Shown piece after piece: positions 11,931-21,429 of a stretch of DNA of 64,000 nt. Each line of letters begins with the position of its first letter. Within the stretch, counting starts at the first letter, position 1. The stretch is taken from assembly GCA_039707465.1 (NCBI GenBank), contig CM077647.1, positions 121,500,610-121,564,609 on the forward strand, given 5' to 3'. Source of the stretch: Rhabdophis nuchalis. Its lineage: Eukaryota; Chordata; Lepidosauria; Squamata; Natricidae. The notes under the pieces were generated by a model. The model made no database searches, had not been told where the DNA came from, and worked only from the letters and a program-made list of their open reading frames with translations. The position numbers and the translations under genes were made by a program.

Positions 11931-12390
11931 ACTACAGGTAGTCCTTGACAACAGTTCATTTAGTGACCTTTCAAAGTTACAACGGAACTGAAAAAAGTGA
12001 CATGATTATTTCTCACACCTGCGAATGTCACAACATCTTCATGGTCATGTGATCAAAATTCAAATGCTTGGCAACTGACCCATATTTATGGCAGTTGCAG
12101 AGTTTCAGAGTCATGTGATTACCTTTTGTGACCTTCTGATAAGCAAAGTCGGTGGGGAGACCAGGTTTACTTAACAACTGTGCTACTAAAAGTCTATAGA
12201 GATTCTCAGTCATCCAGGTCATGGTTGCTCAAAAGATGCTTTTTCAGGTGGCAACTGGACTTCCTTGGTTTTTCTTTGAAGTAAAATGTCTTCAAAGACA
12301 AAACTATGTCCAGCTGCCTCCTGAAAAAGCATCTTTGGGGACAACTGTGTCACTAACTTAACAAATGCAGTGATTCACTTAGCACCACTG
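11931..12390. mobile_element. Old interspersed repeat beginning CTACAGGTAGTCCTTGAC, with nested insertion
   Basis: A family resemblance is visible to 21430-21990: both carry GTCATGTGAT- or GATCACATG-type segments, TAACAACTGTG or GTTGTTAAATGAAT pieces, and a CTTCCCCCATTGACTTTG or CAAAGTCGGTGGGGAG segment. The order fits one family seen in opposite orientations. The family name and superfamily are not known to me. A fold-back element (12193-12347) interrupts it. Confidence 0.6.
12193..12347. mobile_element. Small fold-back element with long target duplication
   Basis: Near-inverted arms at about 12232-12260 and 12309-12337 (AAAGATGCTTTTTCAGG against CCTGAAAAAGCATCTTT) enclose an A/T-rich loop. 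The flanks ACAACTGTGCTACTAA and ACAACTGTGTCACTAA look like a diverged duplication of about 16 bp. That would fit target-primed insertion better than a cut-and-paste transposase. Related sequence occurs at 20960-21160 and 30950-31030. Confidence 0.55.
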
Positions 12391-12424
12391 CTGCATGAAC
12401 TGCTTTGGGTGCCAGTTCTGGGTA

Positions 12425-12785
12425 CAATTCAAATTATTCGTCAAGACTTTTAAAGCACCTGCATGGCATGAGGCCAGGCTATCTTCAAGTCATCTTCACT
12501 CCAATGCGTTGGTCTGCCCCTACCTGGCGAGTCAGAGAAGATATGCTGCAGAACCCCGTCAGTTAAACAATTCTGATTGACAGAATCCAGAAAAATAGCG
12601 TTCTCTGCCATTGTCCCTATCCTTTCAAGCATTCTTCTCCACGGGATGGGGCAAGCCCCCCACTCTCCTGGTCTTTCAGAAATATCTGAAGCCTTGGCTC
12701 TGTCAACTTGTCTTTTTAATTCTGAATTTTAAATATTTTGTTCTTGATTTAATCTGTCTTATTTTATAATATTTATACAGTTTTA
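12425..12785 (+). mobile_element. Old, diverged L2-like LINE 3' end
   Basis: Read in shifting frames, the sequence still gives KALHGMRPGYLQ-like residues and then the tail of an L2 protein and an AT-rich 3' UTR. It is much more diverged than the L2 copies at 23695, 40146 and 43088, so it belongs to an older wave. Confidence 0.5.
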
Positions 12786-12904
12786 TGTATTTACTAGCTA
12801 TACCCGGCCACGCGTTGCTGTGGCCCAGTCTGGTTAAATGGCCAACCAATCTGTGTGTAGATCTACGCATACACACATACACACAACCACCATATAACCC
12901 GCAA

Positions 12905-13256
12905 CCTACCTACCTACTGTATTTCTCCCTCTCTATCATTCCCTCTACCTACCTACCTACTGTATTTCTTCCTTTCTCCCTCTGTCTACCTACCTACCTA
13001 CTGTATTTCCCCCTCTTTATCCCTCTACCTACCTACCTACTGTATTTCTCCCTCTCTCTATTCCCCTACCTACCTACCTACCTACTGTATTTCTCCCTAT
13101 CTATCTATACACCTACCTACCTACCTACCTACCTACCTACCTACCTACCTACCTACCTACGGTATTTCTCCCTCTCTGTCTATCCCTCTACTTACCTACC
13201 TACCTACTGTATTTCTCACTCTCTATCTATCCCTCTACCTACCTCCCTACTGTATT

Positions 13257-13338
<82 letters not shown>

Positions 13339-13818
13339 CCCCTACCTACTTACCTACCTACCGTATTTCTCCCTCTCTGTCTATCCCTCTACTTACCTAC
13401 CTACTGCATTTCTTCCTTTCTCCCTCTATCTACCTACCTACCTACCTACCTACCTACCTACCTACTGTATTTCTCCCTCTCTATCCCCCATCTACCTACC
13501 TGCCTACCTACTGTATTTCTCCCTCTGTATCTATACCTCTACCTACCTACCTACTGTATTTCTACCTTTCTATCTATCCATCTACCTACCTACCTACCTA
13601 CCTACCGTATTTCTCCCTATCTATCCCCCTGCCTACTTACCTACCTACCTACCTACTGTATTTCTCCCTATCTATCTATCCCCCTACCTACCTACATACC
13701 TACTATATTTCTCCTTTTCTCCATCCACCCACCTACCTATCTACTGTGTTTCTATCCACCTACCTACCTACCTACCTTATTTCTCCCTCTCTATCTATCC
13801 CTCTACCTACCTACTGTA
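12905..13818 (+). repeat. Minisatellite of CTAC / CTGTATTTCTCCCTCTCTATC units
   Basis: Runs of CTAC alternate with TGTATTTCTCCCTCTCTATCC blocks of variable length, and a pure (CTAT)n run occupies about 13257-13337. The long open frame across it (Tyr-Leu-Pro-Thr repeats) is only translated repeat. The same motif in reverse fills 57880-58920, and a shorter relative lies in a different element at 53790-54090. Confidence 0.9.
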
Positions 13819-14255
13819 ATACAATAAAACAATAGCAGAGTTGGAAGGGACCTTGGAGGTCATCTAGTCCAACTCCCTGCCTAGGCAGGAAGCCGTATAC
13901 CCATGATGGCGAACCTATGGCACGGGTGTCACAGGTGGCAAACGGAACCATTTCTTAGGGCATGCGAGGCATTGCCCTGTCAGCTTCAGTGTGTATGTGT
14001 GCCCTGGCTAGCTGATTTAGGCCTTCTTTTGAGGCTGTTTTTTGCCCTCTGGAGGTTGGGGAAGGCTGTTCCCACCCTCCCCAGGCTCCTATAAAAAGCA
14101 TGCCAAATGCAGGGGGTCATGCACATAGCATTATGGATGTAGCACACTTGTGCACATCGCCCCTGAACTCCCCCTGCTTTTGGCATGCGAGCCAAAAAAA
14201 GGTTAGCCATCACTGCCCTATACCATTTCAGACAAATGGCTATCCAACATCTTAC
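13819..14255 (-). mobile_element. CR1 3' tail fragment interrupted by hAT MITE
   Basis: The CR1 tail, read on the minus strand, is the segment seen at 57785-57870: CCATTTGTCTGAAATGGT, the AGTTGGACTAGATGACCTCC block, then CTCTGCTATTG. It is split between 13900 and 14216 by the hAT MITE. A second CR1 tail begins directly at 14256. Confidence 0.85.
13893..14223. mobile_element. hAT-type MITE nested in CR1
   Basis: This is the same family as 200-541. The termini are CCATGATGGCGAACC (from 13901) and GGTTAGCCATCACTG (to 14215). The flanking 8-mers CCGTATAC (13893-13900) and CCCTATAC (14216-14223) differ at one base, and the intact CR1 reads CCCTATAC at this point. The target duplication is therefore confirmed against the uninterrupted sequence. 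Confidence 0.9.
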
Positions 14256-15362
14256 AATACAATAGCAGAGTTGGAAGGGACCTTGTAGGTCTTCTAGTCC
14301 AACCCCCTGCATGGGCAGGAACCTTATACCATTTCAGACAAATGGCTGTCTAACATCTTTTTAAAGACTTCCAGGGTTGGGGCATTCACAACTGCTGGAG
14401 GCAAGCTGTTCCAGAGGTTAATTGTTCTTACTGTTAGGAAATTTCTCCTTAGTTCTAAGTTGCTTCTCTCCTTGGTTAGTTTCCACCCATTGCTCCTTGT
14501 CCTGCCCCCAGGTGCCTTGGAGAAAAGTTTGACTCCCTCTTCTTTGTGGCACCCTCTGAGATATCGGAACACTGCTATCGTGTCTCCCCTGGTCCTTCTC
14601 TTCATCAAACTAGACATACCCAGCTCCTGCAGCCGTTCTTCATATGTCTTAGTCTCCAGTCCTCTAATCATCTTGGTTGCTCTTCTTTGCACTCTTTCCA
14701 GAGTCTCTACGTCTTTTCTACATCGTGGCGACCAAAACTGTATGCAGTATTCCAAGTGTGGCCTTACCAAGGCACTATACAGTGGCATTAACACTTCACG
14801 CGATCTAGATTCTATCCCTCTGTTGATGCAGCCTAGAACTGTGTTGGCTTTTTTGGCAGCTGCTGCACACTGCTGGCTCATATTTAAATGGTTGTCCACT
14901 AGGATTCCGAGATCCCTCTCACAGTTGCTACTATTGAGCAAGGTACCACCTATACTGTACTTGTGCATTTGGTTTTTCTTGCCTATATGTAGGACCTTAC
15001 TTTTTTCACAATTGAATTTCATTTTATTAGACAGTGCCCAATGTTCAAGTTTGTCTAGATCCTTCTATATCTTAAGCCTATCTTCTGGAGTGTTGGCTAT
15101 TCCTGCCAGCTTGGTGTCGTCTGCGAATTTGATGAGTTCCCCATTTATCCCCTCATCCAAATCGTTGATGAAGATGTTAAAGAGTACTGGGCCTAAAACA
15201 GAGCCTTGGGGGACTCCACTGCATACTTCCTTCCATGTAGATGCAGTTCCATTGAGGACTACACGTTGAGTGCGGTTGGTCAGCCAGTTACGAATCCATT
15301 TGGTGGTGCTGCTGTCTAACCCACAATTTTCTACTTTATCTAATAGTAGGTTATGGTCTATC
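14256..15362 (-). mobile_element. CR1 LINE, RT and C-terminal part (5'-truncated)
   Basis: On the minus strand, 15350-15065 encodes the RT core with [20 protein letters not shown] and the catalytic box [10 protein letters not shown] stop at about 15064 breaks the frame. The frame 15022-14324 continues with [34 protein letters not shown] and WNSLPPAVVNAPTLEVFKK. Both are hallmarks of amniote CR1. The tail ends TCTGCTATTGTATTGTA at 14256. The endonuclease and N-terminal RT are missing. Confidence 0.9.
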
Positions 15363-15965
15363 TTCTTGAAGACTTGCAGTGTTGGGGCATTCACAACTTC
15401 TGGAGGCAAGCTGTTCCACTGGTTAATTGTTCTAACTGTTAGGAAATTTCTCCTCAGTTCTAAGTTGCTTTTCTCCTTGATTAGTTTCCACCCATTGCTT
15501 CTTGTTCTGCCCTCAGGTGCTTTGGAGAATAGCTTGACTCCCTCTTCTTTGTGGCAATCCCTGAGATATTGGAAGACTGCTATCCTGTCTCCCCTGGTCC
15601 TTCTTTTCATCAATACAATAGCAGAGTTGGAATGGACCTTGGAGGTCATCTAGTACAATCCCCTGCCTAGGCAGGAAGCCCTATACCATTTCAGACAAAT
15701 GGCTGTCCAGCATCTTCTTAAAGACTTCCAGTGTTGGGGCATTCACAATTTCTAGAGGCAACGTCTGTTCCACTGGTTAATTGTTCTAACTGTCAGGAAA
15801 TTTCTCCTCAGTTCTAATTAGCTCCTCTCCTTGATTAGTTTCCACCCATTGCTTCTTGTTCTGCCTCAGGTGCTTTGGAGAATAGCTTGACTCCCTCTTC
15901 TTTGTGGCAACCCCTGAGATATTTTAACACTGCTATCATGTCTCCCCTAGTCCCTTTTTTATTAA
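15363..15965 (-). mobile_element. Two further CR1 3' fragments in tandem
   Basis: Bases 15363-15611 encode another CR1 C-terminus ([18 protein letters not shown] to [10 protein letters not shown]) that runs without a stop into the RT of the neighbouring copy. Bases 15612-15965 are a third 3' end, with its own tail at 15612 and the KRRTRGD region near 15950. With 13819-14255 this makes an end-to-end stack of CR1 tails inside the composite element. Confidence 0.8.
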
Positions 15966-16290
15966 ACTGTATTTCTTCCTCTCTCTCTCTCTATGGGCCA
16001 CCTGGGAGTTTTCTATCCCTGTGCCTTTTTGGCCCTAAGAGGGCCTCCATAGTGGCTGAGGAAATGACTGTTGGTGGGAGGAGTTACATGGAGGTGAAAA
16101 CCTGATCAGTGGGTACATTTTACATTTGTGTACCTTGCACATGACACACGTGTGCTAGGCACAAAATGAGTAGGTATTCTATTATCGGAAGTCCTTGTGA
16201 ACATTGTGTTAAAATTTGGTGTAAATCGGTCCAGTAGTTTTTGAGATTAGTGGATTCGTACAAACTATTTTACATTTTTATTTATATAGA
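15966..16290 (+). mobile_element. 3' part of the composite element
   Basis: This non-CR1 segment begins at CTGTATTTCTTCCTCTCTC and ends TTTATATAGAT. Its reverse complement is at 57258-57513 (shared blocks include ACACGTGT, CCACTGATCAGGTTTTCACC and TTTCCTCAG). It has no coding capacity. Confidence 0.75.
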
Positions 16291-16353
16291 TGTCTTATTG
16301 TACACTGCCCAGAATCACACAGTGAGGGAGATGGACAGTTTCTAAATAAAATA

Positions 16354-16441
16354 CATGGGAAGGAAGGAAGGAAGGAAGGAAGGAAGGAAGGAAGGAAGGA
16401 AGGAAGGAAGGAAGGAAGGAAGGAAGGAAGGAAGGAAGGAA
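16354..16441. repeat. (GGAA)n microsatellite
   Basis: About 21 pure copies of GGAA lie between AAATACATGG and AAATATGTAC. The open frames across it on both strands are artefacts of the repeat. Confidence 0.95.
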
Positions 16442-16823
16442 AATATGTACTATGGTTACAGAGTCCTCTGGATGATAGACCATTTGTTAAATGAAATGAA
16501 TGAATATATCATTCAGAGCCCAGTTCCTACGGGGAAAGAAACAGTTACTCTCTCGGTCCTCTTTTCGACTTTGCCATTGATCTTAGGTTCCTTGTTTTCT
16601 TGATATACAGCAGACTCCTGCTTTAGAAGTTTAAACTTCTACCATATGCTAAAGTAATAAATCTGCCAGATTACTTGATCAGCAGAATAAGCCTTTTCTA
16701 AAATGTGCTATTAGGGACATCAGAAAAGGTGGGCAAGATCATGCAGATCCTAAAAATTATAGGCCGATCTCACTATTAAATACAGATTATAAGATTTTTG
16801 CTAAAATTCTAGCAAATAGATTA

Positions 16824-17287
16824 ATGACAACCATGCAACAAGTGATTCATCAGGACCAAACTGGCTTTATAAATGGTAGACAAATGAAAAGTAATGTGAG
16901 GCAAATTGTTAACTTACTAGAATATTTGGGAGGTAACAAGCAGGTCCCCGCGGTGTTGGTTTTTTTAGACACCGAAAAAGCTTTTGATAGACTGAATTGG
17001 CAATTTTTATTAAAATTAATAGAAAAGATGCAATTTGGAGAATATTTTACAAAATCCATCAAGGCAGTATACCAAAGCAAATAGTAATCAATGGTGGTTT
17101 GACAGAAAATTTTAATATAGAGAAGGGAACAAGGCAAGGTTGTCCCTTGTCACCGCTATTGTTTATTTTGATGTTGGAAATTTTACTAAATAAAATACAA
17201 AGGATGGATGTAATAAAGGGAATTAAATTAAGATGGCATGAGTATAAGCTACGAGCGTTCGCGGACGACCTGGTTGTTACCTTAACC
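16824..17287 (+). pseudogene. L1 ORF2 reverse transcriptase, N-terminal piece
   Basis: This piece holds RT motifs including FLDTEKAFDRLNW (motif A, with the catalytic Asp), GTRQGCPLSPLL (motif B) and FADD (motif C). A frame shift falls near 17050-17085, after FGEYFTKSIK, where the reading moves from one frame to another. The piece ends where the hAT element enters. Confidence 0.85.
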
Positions 17288-17494
17288 CAGTGGTGGGCAA
17301 ACTCATTAGTCAAGAGAGCCAAATATCAATAATACCACGATTGAAATTTCTTTTGAGAGCCGGAAGGTGTGGCCTGTTTTGTGGGAGTGGCTCATCGGTC
17401 ATGTGACTGGGTGGGCGTGGCCAACTTGGAAAATGTGAAACTCACCTAACAATGGTCTTGGTTAGCAACCAAACTTTTAAGCTCAATTGTGGTC

Positions 17495-17765
17495 ATAAAT
17501 TCTTTCTTTCTCTTTCTCTCTTTCTCCATTTCTCTCTCTCTGTCTCTTTCTTTCTGTCTCTCCTTCTCTCTCTCTCTCTTTCTTTCCCTCTTTCTCTCTC
17601 TTTCTCTCTCTTTCCCTCTTTCTCTTTCTTTCTTTCTCTCTCTCTCTCTTTCTCCATTTCTCTCTCTCTCTTTCTCTCTCTCTTTCTTTCCTTCTTTCTC
17701 TCTCTTTCTCTCTTTCCCTCTTTCTCTCTCTTTCTTTCTCTTTCTTTCTCTCTCTATCTGCTTCG
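17495..17765. repeat. Pyrimidine microsatellite (TTTCTC-type)
   Basis: A run of about 270 bases of T and C, mostly TTTC and TC units, lies inside the hAT element. The Ser/Phe/Leu-rich and Arg/Glu/Lys-rich open frames on the two strands are translated repeat. Confidence 0.95.
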
Positions 17766-18118
17766 TCTGCCCATCTCTGTCACTCTGTGTGTGTGTGTCT
17801 GTCTGTCTCGCATTCAAGCACTTAATCATTCATTTTGTGTCTCTATCTTTCCCTCCCTCCCTCTCTCTGTCTCTGTGTGTGTGTTTGTCACTGTCTGATT
17901 CCCCCCTCCCTCCTTGTCTCTCTCTGTGTCTGTGCCTCTCTCTGTCTGTCTGTCTGCCCTCCGCGGAGCCTCCTCGCTGTGGTTACTCACTCGCTCGCCT
18001 TAGCCGGGGCCGTCTGGCCACCCGCCGCGTTCGCTGGCCGCTCAGGGTATTTCCAGGGCTCGGTGCGAGGTGGGGAAGGATTGCGACCCTCTGGATGCCG
18101 GTTCCCTCCAATCGCCCT

Positions 18119-18970
18119 GGATGTAGCTTGGCTAGCCCGGCCGCCCGGCCTCTCGGGCTACTTCCAGGGGTGAGAAGGCCTTCCCCACCCCAAACGGAAC
18201 AGGCAGACTATCGGGCGAGCCAGGGGGATTGCAGGAAATTCTCCCACTACACTTGTTCGCTGCGGAGTCTCCGCGGACACGGGAAGGGAATTTCCTGCAA
18301 TCCCCCTGGATGTAGCCCGGCTCGCCCGATAACCCGCCTGTTCCGTTTGGGGTGGGGAAGGCCTTCTCACCCCTGGAAGTAACCCGAGAGGCCGGGCGGC
18401 CGGGCAAGCCAGGCTACATCCAGGGGGATTGCAGGAAATTCCCTTCCCGTGCCCGCGGAGACTCCGCACCCCCTGGAAGTACACGAGTGGCGGCATGCCG
18501 GGCTGGGGAGGTTCCGCGGGGAAAGGGAATCGGTGGCCAGTAGGGCGGGTTTCTCCGGTGGGTCCCAGGAGTCCCACCATCGGCGTAGGGGAGGAAGAGC
18601 CACACAGGGGGATTGGAGGAAATTCTCCCGCTACACTCGTTCGCTGCGGAGTCTCTGCGGGCACGGGAAGGGAATTTCCTGCAATCCCCCTGGATGTAGC
18701 CTGGTTTGCCCGGCCGCCCGGCCTCTCGGGCTACTTCCAGGGGTGAGAAGGCTTTCCCCACCCCAAACGGAACAGGCAGGCTATCGGGCGAGCCAGGCTA
18801 CATCCAGGGGGATTGCAGGAAATTCCCTCCCCCCGCTCGCGGATACTCCGCACCCCCTGGAAGTAGGCGAGTGGCGGCATGCCGGGCTGGGGAGGTTCCG
18901 CGGTGGAAGGGAATCGGTGGCCGGTAGGGAGGGTTTCTCCGGTGGGTCCTACCATCCTAGGAGTCCCACC
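18119..18970. repeat. GC-rich inverted and tandem repeats inside hAT element
   Basis: The block at about 18119-18245 returns as an inverted copy at about 18285-18420 (shared: GGCCTTCCCCACCCCAAACG, and GGGGGATTGCAGGAAATT on the other arm). Direct copies of the same modules recur at about 18600-18960. The units suggest internal duplication and inversion rather than a gene. Confidence 0.8.
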
Positions 18971-19060
18971 ATCGGCGCGGGTGGAGGAAGAGCCACACAT
19001 AAGGGGTCAAAGAGCCACATGCGGCTCGCGAGCCGCGGTTTGCCGACCACTGCCTTAACC

Positions 19061-20704
19061 CAACCGGTAAAATTGATTATAGCTTTGATGGAAACAATTT
19101 GCTCATATGGGAAAGTGTCTGGTTTTAGAATAAATCCAGCCAAAACAAAGATAATAGCTACAAATATGGTTAGAAGCCAGAAAGAAGAGATAGAAAGGTT
19201 AACGGGATATGAAATAGTTACAAAGGTTAAATACTTAGGGGTTTATATTATGTCTGTAAACACGAAATTATATCAGCATAATTATGAACTGTTATGGAAA
19301 AAAATTCAGATAGAGATGGAAAAATGGAAAAAGTTACAACTGTCCTTGCTGGAAAGGATAGCAGCTGTAAAAATGAATGTTTTACCAAAATTTTTATTTC
19401 TTTTCCAAATGATACCTATATTTAAAAAAGATGAAAACCTGAAGGAATGGCAGAAGGGTATAAACAAGTTTGTGTGGGCGGGGAAGAAACCCCGAGTTAA
19501 TCAAAAGATAATGCAAGATATCCGAAAAAGAGGTGGTCTTAAGATGCCTAATGTAAGATTGTACTATGAAGCTGTGGCCCTCTCAGCAATTACGGAGTGG
19601 ATCAATTTAACGGAGGAAAAATTACTGAATATTGAAGGATATGATCTGGTCTACGGCTGGCATGCTTATTTAGTGTATGATAAGAAAATAGATAAGACCT
19701 TTAAAAGTCATATACTAAGAAATGCTCTATTGCGGGTCTGGAAGAAGTATAAACACAAATTAAATGATAAGTTACCAATATGGACAGTACCCAGGCACGC
19801 GATAGAGAATACAAATGTGGAGTTAAAGCAAGATAGGATTACCTACAAGGAACTTTTTTATAAAGAAGGAGTTAAATTACAATTAAAATCTAGGGAGCAA
19901 TTAAGAGAAGAAGGAATTATCAGGACTTGGTTTCAGTATGCACAGCTGCAGGCAAGATGGAGGGAAGACCAAAAAATTGGTATTTTGCAGCAGGATGAGA
20001 ATTTGATAAAGCAGATAAGAGACAAAGGTCAAATGCACATAAAAAGGTTGTACAGTGTACTGGTGGAAATAGACTCAGAAACCGACTTAATTAAAGACTG
20101 CATGATAAAATGGGCACAAAATATAGGTGAACCAATAATGTTGGAGACATGGGAGAAGATATGGGTTAGAAATGTAAGATTCACACAAGCCCAAAACTTA
20201 AGAGAGAATTTCTATAAAATGTTTTACAGATGGCACCTAGACCCAAAAAAGCTATCTTGCATGTACTCAAGTGTACAACCCAAATGCTGGAGATGTGAAT
20301 GTGAAGATGCCACATATTTTCACATATGGTGGACCTGTAAAAAAAGTAAGGCTTTCTGGGTAAAGATATGGTGGATCATTCAAAATATTTTAAGGAAAAT
20401 AAATAAATTTACACCACAGTTTTTTCTGTTGGGAATTGTTACGGATTGCACAGCAATAGAAACTAAGTTGATTTTGAACCTGATAACAGCTGCCAGGTTA
20501 CTAGTGGCACAGTATTGGAAGAAGCAAGATCCACCCACTACAATGGAATGGACCTTAAAAGTTGTGCATTTGGCTGAGATGGCAAAAATGTCATCGTATC
20601 TTAAAGACCACTCAAATGAAAGATATATATTAGAATGGAGGAGATGGATCGATTATATGCAAAAAAAGTATCCAAATAAGAAGGTTTATATAGCATATGA
20701 ATGA
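19061..20704 (+). pseudogene. L1 ORF2 C-terminal piece, long and open
   Basis: About 547 codons run without a stop from the hAT junction to TGA at 20702-20704. The sequence has the thumb and connection region (FRINPAKTKI, KYLGVYI, LSLLERIAAVKMNVLPKFLFLF) and the cysteine knuckle near the end. The start codons upstream belong to the hAT insertion, so the chimeric 751-codon frame is not a gene. The product was the L1 endonuclease and reverse transcriptase. Confidence 0.85.
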
Positions 20705-20919
20705 AATATTTTTAAGTAGTTTATGTTTATGAGGTTTTGAGTTATAAGGAGTTAAAGAACTAGGGATAATATGTATGTATTATTTTGTTAAGATATTTTA
20801 GTCTTATGCTTGTGAATGTTATACCCTGTGCTTGTTCTGGGAAGTCTGGGGAGGGGGGAGGGGAGAAATTGTCTGTAATCTTCATAAAATCTTCTAATAA
20901 AAAGAAAGAAAGAAAAGGT

Positions 20920-21230
20920 CTTCTCCTTGATGTCCCAAATGTGGTTTTTCCAAACGGTGATGAGATTTCCTTGCGTTTTTTTCTTTTAAAACTTTTCGCT
21001 TCTCATCCAAGACGCTTCTTCAGTTCTGAATTGAAGAGAACTGAAGAAGCTTCTTGGATGAGAAGTAAAATGTTTTCAAGGGAAAAAAACATTAAAAAGT
21101 CCAGTTGTCTTTTGGAAGAAGTATCTTTAAGGCAACCATGGCCTCTATGATTTAGAACTTCCATAGACTTTTCTCCTTGATGGCTTACTAGCTTTGGAAT
21201 CGAGTTCCTAAGGAGCAAGGCTCCCACTCT
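20920..21230. mobile_element. Fold-back repeat with GCTTCTCATCCAAG arms
   Basis: Two arms, CGCTTCTCATCCAAGACG to CAGTTCT (about 20998-21028) and AGAACTGAAGAAGC to GATGAGAAG (about 21037-21066), pair except at one position. Flanking text (TTTTCAAGGGAAAAA, AAAAGTCCAGTTG) recurs at 12240-12310 and 30955-31010. I do not know the family's mechanism of movement. Confidence 0.6.
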
Positions 21231-21429
21231 CTCAAGATTTTGTAATATAGCACAATCACATTACTTTCACCAAGATTTGAATTTATTCACTATGATTCTA
21301 ATGTAAGTTTGCTTTTAATTGCATCAGTTCTATTGCTTAGCTTTAGATATCATATTTTTATTGTTACATACCATCTTGTATGTTGAGATAAACATTTCAG
21401 ATATAAATAAATAAATAAATATTAAAATA

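Larger units (their letters stand above)
12791..16290 (+). mobile_element. Composite element: short ends, CTAC minisatellite and captured CR1
   Basis: The left end reads ACTAGCTATACCCGGCC then GCGTTGCTGTGGCCCAGT. The right end reads AAATCGGTCCAGTAGTTTT and finishes TTTATTTATATAGAT. Between them are a minisatellite (12905-13818), CR1 sequence (13819-15965) and a unique 3' part (15966-16290). The reversed copy at 57258-59022 shares both ends and both CR1 junctions, so the whole assembly has moved or duplicated as one unit. The ends remind me of RTE- or Penelope-related non-LTR repeats, but I cannot place the family. Confidence 0.7.
17280..19060. mobile_element. Non-autonomous hAT element inside the L1
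   Basis: The element spans 17288-19052. The ends are CAGTGGTGGGCAAACTC and GCGGTTTGCCGACCACTG. The 8-bp duplication CCTTAACC lies at 17280-17287 and 19053-19060. Removing the element and one duplicate leaves the L1 frame unbroken. Inside are a (TTTCTC)n tract (about 17495-17760) and a GC-rich block of tandem and inverted segments (17990-18970). No transposase motif is visible. The long open frames in the GC block are by-products of base composition. Confidence 0.93.
16705..20916 (+). mobile_element. L1-clade LINE, 5'-truncated, split by a hAT element
   Basis: The plus strand encodes the RT from DPKNYRPISLLN (about 16745) through GFINGRQ and EKGTRQGCPLSPLLFIL to the catalytic FADDLVVTL (about 17253-17282). 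After the hAT insertion the same frame resumes at 19061 with KLIIALMETICSYGKVSGFR and stays open to 20704. Near the C-terminus (about 20285-20340) is a CX2C-X8-H-X4-C knuckle, CWRC to HIWWTC, as in vertebrate L1 ORF2. The 3' UTR ends with AATAAA-like signals and an A-rich tail at 20890-20916. The endonuclease and ORF1 are absent. This copy has few other lesions, so it is fairly young. Confidence 0.92.

Noticed and set aside
12785..13819. 344-codon open frame rich in Tyr, Leu, Pro and Thr
   Set aside because: It is the translation of a CTAC/CTGTATTTCTCCC minisatellite; the reversed copy at 58250-59011 does the same. There is no codon structure apart from the repeat.
15963..16110. Coding remains in the 3' part of the composite element
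   Set aside because: The frame at 15875-16105 is the antisense of CR1 followed by non-coding sequence; the reversed copy at 57258 does not keep it open.
17452..18382. Ser/Phe/Leu-rich and Glu/Arg/Lys-rich open frames
   Set aside because: They are translated TTTC/GAAA microsatellite on either strand.
18449..20704. 751-codon open frame taken as one gene
   Set aside because: The first 200 or so codons lie in the hAT insertion and its GC-rich repeats; only the part after 19061 is L1 ORF2. The fusion is accidental.
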